This document shows positions 7,235 to 15,917 of a stretch of DNA of 64,000 nt, one piece after another. Position 1 is the first letter of the stretch. The number at the start of each line of letters is the position of its first letter. The stretch spans positions 3,003-67,002 of the forward strand of contig JBEIIG010000014.1 in the NCBI GenBank assembly GCA_040380855.1. The letters are read 5' to 3'. The position numbers and the translations under genes are program-made. Below the pieces are notes generated by a model. The model was not told where the DNA came from and did no database searches. It saw nothing but the letters and a program-made list of their open reading frames with translations. The stretch is from VFMC01 sp040380855 (GTDB lineage Bacteria; Actinomycetota; Acidimicrobiia; Acidimicrobiales; Ilumatobacteraceae).

Positions 7235-9666
7235 CGATTCGCTGGGCGTGGCGCGATCTGCGGAGGCACCTCGTGCAGATCGTGTCGATCGGCTTCGTCG
7301 TGGCGATCGGAACCGGCATCTACGCCGGCCTCGGCAGCACGGGCCACTGGCGCACCCGATCGAACGACGCCAGCTTCGCCGCGTTGCACCTGCACGACCT
7401 GCGCGTCTCGCTGCAGCTCGGCACCTTCGCCCCCGAGGGCTCACTGCGCGCTGCGGCGGCCGGTATCGCGCACGCGTCGGACCTCGCAGCGGTGGCCGAG
7501 CGGCTGGTGGTCGATTCGCAGATCGACGCATCGGACGCGTCGGACACGGTGCTGGTGGGTGCACGGCTGGTGGCCGCAGCGGGCCTGGCCACGGACAACG
7601 ACAGCGCCGCCATCGACACGGTGTGGCTGGCGCGTGGCGACCGGCCGGTTGTCGGTGAGGGCGCCGCCCTGCTCGAGGAGAAGTTCGCCGACTACTACGG
7701 CCTCGCTGCGGCGGGGACAGTCGTGCTCGCCGGCAGCACCAGGGTGCGCTACACGGGCCTCGGCATCGCACCCGAGGACTTCTCGGTCACGGCGCAGCGG
7801 GGCAGCGTGCTCGCCGAGGCCGACCTGGCCACGCTGTACGTCGACCTGCACACCGGACAGCGACTCACCGACCACCAGGGTCACGTGAACGATCTGGTGG
7901 TGACCCTGCGCCCGGGCGCCGACCGCGAGATGATCGCCGATGAACTCGCTGCGGCGATCGGGGCGCTCGGTGTGGTGAGCCCCGTGGTGACGACACGCGA
8001 CGACACCGAGGCGTACCGCATCCTCTACGACGACATCGCCACCGACCAACAGATGTGGAACATCCTGTCGGCGTTGGTGCTCGGCGCGGCTGCCCTCGCG
8101 GCGGTGAACCTGATCGGCCGGGTGGTCGAGGCGCAGCGCCGCGACATCGGCATCGGCATGGCACTCGGCGTTCCCCGGTGGCAGCTCGGAATCCGCCCGG
8201 CGCTGATCGGTGTGGAGGTGGGCATCGTGGGCACGCTCGCCGGCATCGGAGTGGGCGTGCTGGTGGGATCGATGATGCGCGGACTGCTCGAGTCGCTCCT
8301 CCCCCTGCCCGTCTACGAGACACCGTTCCAGTACGGCGTGTACGCACGCGGGGCCGTGATCGGCCTCGTCCCGCCGCTGATCGCCTCGATCGTCCCCGTG
8401 TGGCGCGCCGTGCGCGTCGAACCGGCCGAGGCGATCCGCACCGGCCACCTGGCACCACGCGGTGGTCGGCTCGGCCCGTGGTCGGCCCGGCTGCGCCTCC
8501 CCGGCTCGAGCCTGGTGCAGATGCCGCTTCGCAATACGTTGCGCACCCCGCGACGCACGTTGCTGACGGCACTGGGCGTGGGCGCTGCCATCACTGCGCT
8601 CGTCGCCGTGATGGGCCTGCTCGACAGCTTCACCGCCACGATCGACCGTGGTGTCGCCGAGGTGACCAGGGGCGACCCCGATCGGGTGGCCATCACGCTC
8701 ACCGGCCTCACCTCACGTGCCGACCCCACGGTGGCCGCGATCGCCACCTCGCCCGTGGTCGGCGCGTGGACCGCAGGACTCCGTGTACCGGTGAGCGCCC
8801 GCGCCGTCGACAGCACCGCAGAGGCACTCGACCTGCTGGTGGAGGTGATCGACTTCGACCAGGCGTTGTGGATCCCGAGTACAGGGCGCATCGACCCCGC
8901 CGACGCTGCGACCGGGCTGGTGTTGGCGCAGAAGGCGGCCGACGACCTGGGAGTCGCCGTGGGCGACGCAGTGGTGGTGACGCATCCACGTCTGTCCGGC
9001 GGTCGCTACACGATGACCGACACGGTGGTGACCGTCAGCGCGCTTCACCCCGACCCGATCCGCAGCCTCGCCTATCTCGACCGACGCGCTGCGGCAGCGT
9101 TCGGGATGGGAGACCTGGTGAACACGGTGCAGACGGTGCCTGCCGCGGGCTACGACCGCGACGACCTGCAACGGGCCGTGTTCGACCTGGCCGGTGTGTC
9201 GTCGGCTCAACCGGTCGCCCGACTGGGCGAGGTGTTCGACGACGTGTTGCACCGGTTCACCGGTTTCCTGGCCATCACCGCAGGCTCGGTGCTCGCGCTC
9301 GGTGTGCTGATCGGCACGAATGCGACGCGTATCGGCATCGAGGAACGTCGGCGCGAGCACGCGACGATGCTGGCGTTCGGAGTACCCCTGCGAGCAGTGG
9401 TTGCGCAGGTGATGGCCGAGGCGGCGATCGTCGGACTCGCCGCCACCGGGGTCGGCGTCGTGGCCGGGTACGTGCTGCTCGGCTGGATCCTCGACGCCCT
9501 CGCCCAACGCACCCTGCCCGACATCGGCGTGATCATGCAGGTCGGTGGATCGACCGTGTGGATCGCTGCGGCAGTCGGTGTGGCCGCACTGTCGATCTCG
9601 CCACTGCTGTTGGTGCGGCGGATCACCACGATGGACCTTCCCGACACACTGCGGCTTGTCGAGTAG
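7228..9666 (+). CDS. FtsX-family ABC transporter permease
   Basis: An 812-residue membrane protein with the duplicated FtsX/MacB_PCD layout. A first transmembrane helix lies near the N-terminus ('VQIVSIGFVVAIGTGIYAGL'), then a large extracytoplasmic domain and three helices around 275-400. A second N-terminal helix ('TLLTALGVGAAITALVAVMGLL', ~447) follows, a second periplasmic-type domain, and three C-terminal helices ('FLAITAGSVLALGVLIG', 'IVGLAATGVGVVAGYVLLG', 'VWIAAAVGVAALSISPLLLV'). It overlaps its ATPase gene by 7 bp. The long double-repeat form is common in actinobacterial export or lipoprotein-release type systems; the cargo is not evident. Confidence 0.88.
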   Translation: MVTIRWAWRDLRRHLVQIVSIGFVVAIGTGIYAGLGSTGHWRTRSNDASFAALHLHDLRVSLQLGTFAPEGSLRAAAAGIAHASDLAAVAERLVVDSQIDASDASDTVLVGARLVAAAGLATDNDSAAIDTVWLARGDRPVVGEGAALLEEKFADYYGLAAAGTVVLAGSTRVRYTGLGIAPEDFSVTAQRGSVLAEADLATLYVDLHTGQRLTDHQGHVNDLVVTLRPGADREMIADELAAAIGALGVVSPVVTTRDDTEAYRILYDDIATDQQMWNILSALVLGAAALAAVNLIGRVVEAQRRDIGIGMALGVPRWQLGIRPALIGVEVGIVGTLAGIGVGVLVGSMMRGLLESLLPLPVYETPFQYGVYARGAVIGLVPPLIASIVPVWRAVRVEPAEAIRTGHLAPRGGRLGPWSARLRLPGSSLVQMPLRNTLRTPRRTLLTALGVGAAITALVAVMGLLDSFTATIDRGVAEVTRGDPDRVAITLTGLTSRADPTVAAIATSPVVGAWTAGLRVPVSARAVDSTAEALDLLVEVIDFDQALWIPSTGRIDPADAATGLVLAQKAADDLGVAVGDAVVVTHPRLSGGRYTMTDTVVTVSALHPDPIRSLAYLDRRAAAAFGMGDLVNTVQTVPAAGYDRDDLQRAVFDLAGVSSAQPVARLGEVFDDVLHRFTGFLAITAGSVLALGVLIGTNATRIGIEERRREHATMLAFGVPLRAVVAQVMAEAAIVGLAATGVGVVAGYVLLGWILDALAQRTLPDIGVIMQVGGSTVWIAAAVGVAALSISPLLLVRRITTMDLPDTLRLVE

Positions 9667-9680
9667 GCGCGAGCACCCAG

Positions 9681-9689
9681 TGGTACAGT
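9681..9689 (+). promoter_or_regulatory. putative extended -10 promoter of the GAF-GGDEF-EAL gene
   Basis: TGG-TACAGT matches an extended -10 (TGN-TANNNT) 49 bp upstream of the GTG start at 9739. Unlike many genes here, this one has a strong Shine-Dalgarno sequence, GGAGGAGG at 9722-9729, 9 nt before the GTG. Confidence 0.35.
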
Positions 9690-9738
9690 CGGCCTCGCCG
9701 GGCGGGTCCGGCCCATGAGGCGGAGGAGGTGTGGCGCC

Positions 9739-11577
9739 GTGCACGATGCTGGCACGCCAGCGCCGATCGAAGCGTTGATGCTCGCCGGCCACCGCCGTGT
9801 GCTCGAGCTCATTGCCCGAGGTGCCCCCGCCACCGACACCCTTGCGGCGGTTGCCCGGTTCGCCGAGGAAGTCCTGCCCGAGATGCTGGCCTCGATCCTG
9901 GCCTACGACCAGGTCGACGGGGTGCTGCGCCGCGGAGGGTACGGCCGCCTACCGGCATCGTTCGCCGAGGCCGTCGACGGCATGATCCCATCCGCAGCCA
10001 GCGGCAGTTGCGGCACGGCCGCATTCCGCTGCGAGCGCGTGGTGAGCCACGACATCGCCAACGACCCGCTGTGGGACGGCCACCGCGAACTCGCAGCGTC
10101 GTACGGCATCGCCGCGGGTTGGTCGACGCCGCTGCTCGATCCCGAGCGCGGCGAACTGCTCGGCGTGTTCGGGATGTACTACCGCACACCGCGTCGACCC
10201 AGCGACACCGAGTTGGTACTGGTCGACGACCTCGCCAGCCTCGCCACCGTCGCCCTGAAACAACACCACGACGAAGAGCGCCTGCGCCGCGAGGCACTGC
10301 ACGATCCGCTCACCGGCCTGGCGAACCGTCGCCGCATCCGCGAACTCATCGCCCGCGGCAACGACGCCAGCGGCGGCGACCCCGCCTACCAGCGCACGAT
10401 CGCCATGTTCGACTTCGAACAGGTACGCCGATTCGACGGCCAGTTCGGCCGACTCCTCGGCGACCGACGGCTGGTCGAGATCACGTTCCAACTGCAAGAG
10501 ACACTCGGCATCGCCACCCTGGCCCGCTTCGAGGGCGACCTGTTCGCTGCCCTCATCGACGCCCCCGACGATGCGGCTCGCCTGGCGATCGAACGCGCCC
10601 TCGCTGCGTTCACGCTGCCCATCTCGTTCCCTGGCACCGATGTACGCGCTGCGGTCGGTGTAGGCGTGGTGCATGTGCACGGCGACGTCGACGACGTCGA
10701 CGAACTGCTCTACCACGCCACCGAGGCCACCCGCCGCTCGACCCAGATGGGCGGCGGCCGGATCGTCGTGTTCGGCAACGACGAACGCAAGGCGGCATCG
10801 CAACGGCGGCGCATCGAGCGGTTGCTGTTCGGTCTCATCTCGGCCGAACAGGTCGTGGCCCACTACCAACCGATCGTCGACCTCGTGTCGGGTCGGCCGA
10901 TCGGCCTCGAAGCGCTCGCCCGCTTGGAGGGTGACGGTGTGGCCGACGTCTCGCCTGCAGTGTTCATCCCGGTGGCCGAGGAGAGCAACCTGATCGAGGC
11001 CATCGGCGCCGCCATGTTGCGCCGCTCGTGCGAGGCGATGGCCGAGCACCGGCGCGAACTCGACGGCCTCACCGTGCACGTGAACGTGTCGGTGCGCCAG
11101 TTGATGAGCCCGCACTTCACCACCGAGGCAGCGGCCATGCTGGTGAAGTACGGCCTCAATCCGAAGCGGGTCTGCTTCGAGGTGACCGAGAGCCAATGGC
11201 TCGACCGCACCAGCCCGGCGCGGGCCACACTCGCCGAACTGCGCCGCCGCGGGTTCCGTCTCGCGCTCGACGACTTCGGCACCGGGTACGCGTCGTTGAG
11301 CTATCTGCAGGAACTGCCGTTCTCGGAGGTGAAGTACGACGGCAGCTTCGTCGCCAAGCTGGGCACCGATTCGACTGCACCTGCGCTGTCGGCTGCCGTA
11401 CTCGGCATGGCCCACGCATGTGGGATGACCATGATCGCCGAGAGCGTCGAGACGGCCGAACAGGCCGAGATCCTGCGCTCGGTGGGCTACGAGGCCGCGC
11501 AGGGTTGGTTCTTCGGCCCGGCGATGCCACTCGACGAACTGCTCGTCTGGCTGGCCGACCGACGCAACGCCGCCTAG
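9739..11577 (+). CDS. GAF-GGDEF-EAL protein, probable c-di-GMP phosphodiesterase
   Basis: A 612-residue cytoplasmic signalling protein: GAF sensor (~15-165), linker helix, GGDEF (~180-340) and EAL (~355-605). The GGDEF site is degenerate ('RFEGDLFAAL' in place of GGDEF), so cyclase activity is unlikely. The EAL site looks intact: 'LEALAR', the Asn of 'HVNVSVRQL', the Glu of 'CFEVTES', 'LALDDFGTGYASL', the Lys of 'VKYDGSF', 'AESVET' and the final 'QGWFFGP'. This predicts c-di-GMP hydrolysis, perhaps tuned by the GAF domain and by GTP binding to the dead GGDEF. GTG 9739 is preferred over ATG 9715 because GGAGGAGG lies 9 nt before it, inside the longer frame. The gene ends convergently with the phosphoribosyltransferase gene, stop codons overlapping in CTAG. 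Confidence 0.88.
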   Translation: MHDAGTPAPIEALMLAGHRRVLELIARGAPATDTLAAVARFAEEVLPEMLASILAYDQVDGVLRRGGYGRLPASFAEAVDGMIPSAASGSCGTAAFRCERVVSHDIANDPLWDGHRELAASYGIAAGWSTPLLDPERGELLGVFGMYYRTPRRPSDTELVLVDDLASLATVALKQHHDEERLRREALHDPLTGLANRRRIRELIARGNDASGGDPAYQRTIAMFDFEQVRRFDGQFGRLLGDRRLVEITFQLQETLGIATLARFEGDLFAALIDAPDDAARLAIERALAAFTLPISFPGTDVRAAVGVGVVHVHGDVDDVDELLYHATEATRRSTQMGGGRIVVFGNDERKAASQRRRIERLLFGLISAEQVVAHYQPIVDLVSGRPIGLEALARLEGDGVADVSPAVFIPVAEESNLIEAIGAAMLRRSCEAMAEHRRELDGLTVHVNVSVRQLMSPHFTTEAAAMLVKYGLNPKRVCFEVTESQWLDRTSPARATLAELRRRGFRLALDDFGTGYASLSYLQELPFSEVKYDGSFVAKLGTDSTAPALSAAVLGMAHACGMTMIAESVETAEQAEILRSVGYEAAQGWFFGPAMPLDELLVWLADRRNAA

Positions 11578-12176
11578 GCGCCGCTCGACGCCGGCGCGTT
11601 CGCGTAGTGGTGGCTCAGCACCACCGGCTCGGGGGCGGTCTCGACCGCGACCAGTTCGTCGACATCGTCGCCCACTGCGGTGCGCCACCCGTCCGGCGCC
11701 ACCGGCACGGCCACGACCACCCGGAGGGCACCCAGGGCGCGGATCGCCCGGCAGGCCGCACGGACCGTCGACCCGCTGGCGATCCCGTCGTCGACCACGA
11801 CCACGGTTCGACCGCGGATGTCGGTGCGGGACCGATCGCCGCGGTGCCGCTGCACCTGTCGTTCCACCTCGAGTGCCTCGACCCGTTCGAGTGCCGCCAG
11901 TTCAGCCGGTTCGATGCCGGTCGCTGCGACCAACGCCCCGTCGACGAGCGACACCCCTCCTTCGGCGACTGCGCCGACCGCCACACCACGACCGTCGACA
12001 GGCACCACCACCCGACGCACGACGAGGACATCGAGCGGTGCGCCGAGCCAGGCGGCGACCGCTTCGGCCACGGGCATGCCCTGGTCGGCGATCCCGAGCA
12101 CGATCGGTCGTTCGGGCTTCAGATGCACGAGCAGCGCTCCGAGGCTGCGGCCCGCTTCATGACGGTCGACGAACAT
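11574..12176 (-). CDS. phosphoribosyltransferase-family protein (DosR-regulon type)
   Basis: A 200-residue type I PRTase fold protein. The PRPP loop is 'VVVVDDGIASGSTVRAACR' (~130-148), with N-terminal 'IVLGIADQGMPVAEAV' and a C-terminal 'AVPVAPDGWRTAV' segment. It is paralogous to the N-terminal domain of the fusion gene at 22489. The ATG start has GAGGAGG 6 nt upstream on the minus strand. It is divergent from the erythromycin-esterase-like gene. In Mycobacterium tuberculosis these two domains are, to my recollection, fused in Rv2030c of the DosR dormancy regulon, so this pair looks like a split version. A DosR-like box lies 49 bp upstream. The substrate is unknown for this group. Confidence 0.82.
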   Translation of the reverse strand: MFVDRHEAGRSLGALLVHLKPERPIVLGIADQGMPVAEAVAAWLGAPLDVLVVRRVVVPVDGRGVAVGAVAEGGVSLVDGALVAATGIEPAELAALERVEALEVERQVQRHRGDRSRTDIRGRTVVVVDDGIASGSTVRAACRAIRALGALRVVVAVPVAPDGWRTAVGDDVDELVAVETAPEPVVLSHHYANAPASSGA

Positions 12177-12225
12177 CGGTGACCTCCTCGCCCTGCATCC
12201 AATCAAGCGCTGCCCACTGCCGCGA

Positions 12226-12239
12226 GGGCCGAAGGTCTC
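12226..12239. promoter_or_regulatory. DosR-like box 1 (between PRTase and Ery-esterase genes)
   Basis: GGGCCGAAGGTCTC matches 10 of 14 positions of the mycobacterial DosR core GGGACTWWAGTCCC. It is centred at -66.5 from the ATG at 12299 and 56.5 bp from the ATG at 12176. The adjacent bases CGCGAG and CTCGCG form an additional 6-bp inverted repeat around it (12221-12242). In the orientation of the PRTase gene, the 17-mer GACCTTCGGCCCTCGCG recurs with one change upstream of the second PRTase gene. Confidence 0.55.
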
Positions 12240-12286
12240 GCGCCACCGACCACCCTTCGCCTCTCGGGACCGGCGCGCGCCGCTGC

Positions 12287-12292
12287 GACGCT
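12287..12292 (+). promoter_or_regulatory. putative leaderless -10 element, Ery-esterase-like gene
   Basis: GACGCT ends 6 nt before the ATG at 12299; no Shine-Dalgarno sequence is visible. Confidence 0.35.
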
Positions 12293-12298
12293 GACGCC

Positions 12299-13693
12299 AT
12301 GGCACCGGCACATCCCCCATCGGCCCGACCGGCGGCGACCCGCACCGCATCGGCGCTCCCGGCACTCACCCGCGCCGCTCACCCGGTGCTGGGCAACGAG
12401 CACGACTACGACGCGCTCATCGACCTGGTGGGCGACCGCCGGTTCGTCCTAATCGGTGAGGCCACCCACGGCACCCGCGAGTTCTACCGCGAACGGGCAC
12501 GGATCACGCAGCGACTGATCACCGAGTGCGGATTCACCGCAGTCGCCGTCGAGGCCGATTGGCCCGACTCTGTGCGCGTCCAACACTTCGTCACCGGCCG
12601 TTCCGACGACTGCGATGCGGCTGCCGCACTCAGCGACTTCCGCCGCTTCCCCGCGTGGATGTGGCGCAACACCGAGGTGCTCGCATTCCTCGAGTGGTTG
12701 CGCACCCACAACAGCAGCCGACGGGTCGAGGCCGATCAGGTGCGGTTCTTCGGCCTCGACCTGTACAGCCTGCGCGCCTCGATCGAGGCCGTGATCGACT
12801 ACCTCGACCGGGTCGACCCGATCGAGGCGCGACGGGCACGCGAGCGGTACAGCTGCTTCGACCACGTGGGCGCCGAGGGGCAGGCCTACGGCTATGCCCT
12901 CGCCTACAGCGGTGCAGCACCGTGCGAGGACGAGGTGGTGGCCCAACTCGTCGCACTGCGCCGCAACGCCACCGCCTACCTGCACGCCGACGGCCCACAG
13001 GCCGCAGACGACCAGTTCGTCGCCGAGATGAACGCGATGGTGGTGCGCAACGCCGAGGAGTACTACCAGCAGATGTACCGCGCCGAGACCTCGTCGTGGA
13101 ACCTGCGCGACCGGCACATGGCGGCCACGCTCGACGCCCTCGTGCATCACCTCGATCAGCGCTTCGACCATCGGCACCGCGGCGGCCATCGCGCCAAGGT
13201 GGTGGTATGGGAGCACAATTCGCACGTGGGTGATGCGCGTGCCACTGCGCTGGGCGCTCGCGGCGAACTGACGGTGGGCCAGCTCGCCCGGCAGCGGTAC
13301 GGCAACGACTGCCTGCTGATCGGCCTCACCACCTACTACGGCACCGTCACCGCCGCGGCCGGCTGGGGTGGACGGGCCGAGCGCTGGCGGGTCACCCCGG
13401 CGCTGCCCAACAGCCACGAGGCGCTGCTGCACCGCGTGGGGATGCCCGCGTTCTGGGTGTCGACCGCCGAGCCCGTGGTGCACAACGAACTCCGCACGGC
13501 ACGGCTCGAGCGCGCCATCGGTGTCATCTACCGGCCGCACACCGAACGCCAGAGCCACTACTTCCCGGCACGTCTGGCCGACCAGTTCGACGTCGTGTTG
13601 CACATCGACCGGACCAGCGCCCTGCAACCGCTCGAACCCACCGCCGAGTGGGCACGCGACGAACCTGCCGAGACCTTCCCCACCGGCATCTGA
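12299..13693 (+). CDS. erythromycin esterase-like protein
   Basis: A 464-residue member of the erythromycin esterase (EreA/B) family. Family motifs: 'RFVLIGEATHGTREFYRERA' region (~49-68) with the conserved Glu-His, 'VAVEADWPDS' (~82), 'FRRFPAWMWRN', 'KVVVWEHNSHVGDARAT' (~301, catalytic His region), and 'NSHEALLHRVG...FWV' (~380). Most chromosomal members have no shown macrolide activity, so resistance should not be assumed. It is divergent from the phosphoribosyltransferase gene, the same pairing as the Rv2030c fusion, and shares its DosR-like box. Start chosen at the ATG with a leaderless -10 pattern; the long upstream frame overlaps the divergent gene. Confidence 0.85.
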   Translation: MAPAHPPSARPAATRTASALPALTRAAHPVLGNEHDYDALIDLVGDRRFVLIGEATHGTREFYRERARITQRLITECGFTAVAVEADWPDSVRVQHFVTGRSDDCDAAAALSDFRRFPAWMWRNTEVLAFLEWLRTHNSSRRVEADQVRFFGLDLYSLRASIEAVIDYLDRVDPIEARRARERYSCFDHVGAEGQAYGYALAYSGAAPCEDEVVAQLVALRRNATAYLHADGPQAADDQFVAEMNAMVVRNAEEYYQQMYRAETSSWNLRDRHMAATLDALVHHLDQRFDHRHRGGHRAKVVVWEHNSHVGDARATALGARGELTVGQLARQRYGNDCLLIGLTTYYGTVTAAAGWGGRAERWRVTPALPNSHEALLHRVGMPAFWVSTAEPVVHNELRTARLERAIGVIYRPHTERQSHYFPARLADQFDVVLHIDRTSALQPLEPTAEWARDEPAETFPTGI

Positions 13694-13705
13694 TCGAGCG
13701 TCGGC

Positions 13706-14635
13706 TCAGCGGCGCAGGATCTGCTGCAGGCGTGCGTCGGGCTCGGGGCGGGCGCCGAGGTGCTCGATCACCCAGGCCGAGATCCGCGTGGCGAACCGGG
13801 CCGCAGCCACCGCATCGCGGTGCTCGAGATAGTGCGCCAGGAACGAGCCGGCGAACGAGTCGCCCGCGCCGGTGGCGTCGACCAGGTTGTTGGTGGCCGG
13901 CGGGATGGGCGTGGCCACCCCCCGCTCGTACACCAGGGCGCCGTCGGCATCGAGTTTCAGCATCACCAAGGCGCCCGAATAGATCTCGGACAGGCGAGTG
14001 GCGATGCCGACCGGCTCGTCGAGGCCGGTGAGCATGCCACCCTCTTCGAAGTTGGGCAGCAGGATGTCGACCCCGAGGTCGGTGGTGGTGGCCAGGAACG
14101 CATCGACGCCCATCTCGCCGATCATCTGGAACGAACCCGGATCGAACGACAGCGTGGCACCGGCCTGGCGCGCCGCCCGGGCAGCCGTGCGGGCCGCCGC
14201 ACGGGGTGGATCGACGAAGAACGACCAGGCGGTGAGGTGCAGATGTCCGGCGCTGCGCACCACCTCGGTGGGCAGTTCGCTCGGCAGCAGATAGAAGTCG
14301 GCACCGCGGCCCGACACCATCGACCGCTCGCCGGTGTGGTCGACGAACACCGCCACTGAGCCGGTGAGGTGGGCGTCGGTCTCGATGAGGTGCGCGTGCA
14401 CGCGTTCGGCAGCCAGGTTCTCCTGCGCGAGGTGGCCGAACCGGTCGCGGCCGATCTTGCCGACGAAGTGCGTGTCGTACCCGCACCGGCTCGCCCACAC
14501 CGCCACATTGGCGGCGCTGCCGCCGGGGGTGAGCATCACCTCGCCAAAGGTGTCGCCACCGCGTAGCAGTTCGGTATTGGTACGGATCAGCACGTCCCAG
14601 GCGAAGTCGCCGAGGACGCAGAGCGGAGCGGACAC
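13706..14635 (-). CDS. PfkB-family carbohydrate kinase
   Basis: A 309-residue ribokinase-like sugar kinase. The N-terminus has the 'LTPGGSAANVAVWASRCG' PfkB motif 1 (~36-53) and 'FVGKIGRDRFG'. The C-terminus has the catalytic 'NNLVDATGAGDSFAGSFL' (~246-263), where the Asp of GAGD is the base. Substrate unknown. It starts with GTG 16 bp after the stop of the P450 gene, so it is the last gene of a PhyH-P450-PfkB operon. That combination is unusual and gives no clear pathway; it may phosphorylate a product of oxidative dealkylation, which is speculation. Confidence 0.85.
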   Translation of the reverse strand: MSAPLCVLGDFAWDVLIRTNTELLRGGDTFGEVMLTPGGSAANVAVWASRCGYDTHFVGKIGRDRFGHLAQENLAAERVHAHLIETDAHLTGSVAVFVDHTGERSMVSGRGADFYLLPSELPTEVVRSAGHLHLTAWSFFVDPPRAAARTAARAARQAGATLSFDPGSFQMIGEMGVDAFLATTTDLGVDILLPNFEEGGMLTGLDEPVGIATRLSEIYSGALVMLKLDADGALVYERGVATPIPPATNNLVDATGAGDSFAGSFLAHYLEHRDAVAAARFATRISAWVIEHLGARPEPDARLQQILRR

Positions 14636-14651
14636 GTCGTCGACCTCGGGC

Positions 14652-15893
14652 TCAGGCGAGCATCTCGTAGCGCACGGGCATCCGCTTCAGACCGCCCACG
14701 AAGATGGTCTTCATCAGCGCCGGCTCACCGGCCAGTTCGATACTGCCGAGGCGAGGCAACAGTTCGGTGAACAACGCCTTCAGTTCCATACGGGCCAGCA
14801 TCGCCCCCAGGCAGTAGTGCACACCGAAGCCGAACGACAGGTGCTTGTTCGGGGTGCGGCCCACGTCGAAACGGAACGGGTCGACGAACGCATCCTCGTC
14901 GCGGTTGCCCGACGGATAGCTGAGCAGCACCGACTGGCCCGCCTCGATCGTCCGGTCGCGCAACCGGTAGTCGGTGGTGGCCGTGCGCATGAAGTGCTTC
15001 ACCGGGGTGACCCAACGGATCATCTCGTCGACGGCGGTGTTCATGAGTGATGGATCGTTGCGCAACCGCTCCATCTGGTCGGGGTGCTCGATGAGCGCCA
15101 GCATGCCGCCCGCCATCGCCGAGGCCGTCGTGTCGTGGCCGGCGGTGGCGGCGATGACGTAGTACGAGATGGTCTGCATCATCGTCAGCGGTTCACCGTC
15201 GATCGTTGCGTTGGCCACCACCGAAGCGAGGTCGTCGGTGGGATGAGCGCGGCGCTCGTCGGTGAGTGCCGTGAAGTAGCGGAAGAAGTCCTGCACCACG
15301 GCCACGATGTCGTCGGGGCTCCCGCCGCGCTGCAGTTCTTCGTCGGCCGCACCGAACATCTCCTGGGTGAGGGTGAGCATGCGCGGATAGTCGCTCTCGG
15401 GCAGGCCGAGGATGGCGAGGATGACGTTCAGCGGCATCTGCATCGTGACGTCGCGCGCGAAATCGCAGGTGCCGCCCATGGCTGCCATGCGGTCGACGGT
15501 GGCCTTGGCGAGCGCCGCCAGCTGGCCCTCGAGTTTGGCGAGGCTCTTGGGCAGGAACCAGTCGGCGGTGACGCCGCGTAGCTGGCGGTGCTCGGGATCG
15601 TCGACGTGGATGAGCGTGCGCAGCATGTCGCCCTGCTCCTTGCGGCGCTGGTCGTCGGCGGCGGTGCCCAGGATCGGCCGTGGCTCGTTGAGGAAGATCT
15701 GGTGCTTGGTCTCGATCTCGAAGATGTCGGCGTGCTTGGTGATCGCCCAGAACGGGTTGAACCCCGGACCCTCCACCCAGTGCACCGGGTCGTCGCGGCG
15801 CAGCAGTGCAGTGGCCGCCTCGAACCTCGACTCGTCGGCGTACGCCGACGGGTCGACGAACGCGAACCCTGCTTCGTGCGTGGTCAAGGTCAT
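14652..15893 (-). CDS. cytochrome P450
   Basis: A 413-residue soluble bacterial P450. The I-helix oxygen-binding motif 'AGHDTT' is at 251-256, the K-helix ExxR is 'EMIR' at 290-293, and the heme loop 'FGFGVHYCLG' is at 354-363 with Cys361 as thiolate ligand. It resembles bacterial CYP families acting on terpenes, steroids or alkylated compounds, but substrate cannot be assigned. Middle gene of the PhyH-P450-PfkB operon (24 bp and 16 bp gaps). No ferredoxin or ferredoxin reductase gene is adjacent, so electrons come from a partner encoded elsewhere. Confidence 0.93.
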   Translation of the reverse strand: MTLTTHEAGFAFVDPSAYADESRFEAATALLRRDDPVHWVEGPGFNPFWAITKHADIFEIETKHQIFLNEPRPILGTAADDQRRKEQGDMLRTLIHVDDPEHRQLRGVTADWFLPKSLAKLEGQLAALAKATVDRMAAMGGTCDFARDVTMQMPLNVILAILGLPESDYPRMLTLTQEMFGAADEELQRGGSPDDIVAVVQDFFRYFTALTDERRAHPTDDLASVVANATIDGEPLTMMQTISYYVIAATAGHDTTASAMAGGMLALIEHPDQMERLRNDPSLMNTAVDEMIRWVTPVKHFMRTATTDYRLRDRTIEAGQSVLLSYPSGNRDEDAFVDPFRFDVGRTPNKHLSFGFGVHYCLGAMLARMELKALFTELLPRLGSIELAGEPALMKTIFVGGLKRMPVRYEMLA

Positions 15894-15917
15894 GACGCCC
15901 CCGATCGGAGATACGGC

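Noticed and set aside
12299..13693. The erythromycin esterase-like gene as an antibiotic-resistance determinant.
   Set aside because: The family is broad, and the pairing with a PRTase and a DosR-like box points to a stress-regulon role. The sequence gives no evidence for macrolide hydrolysis.
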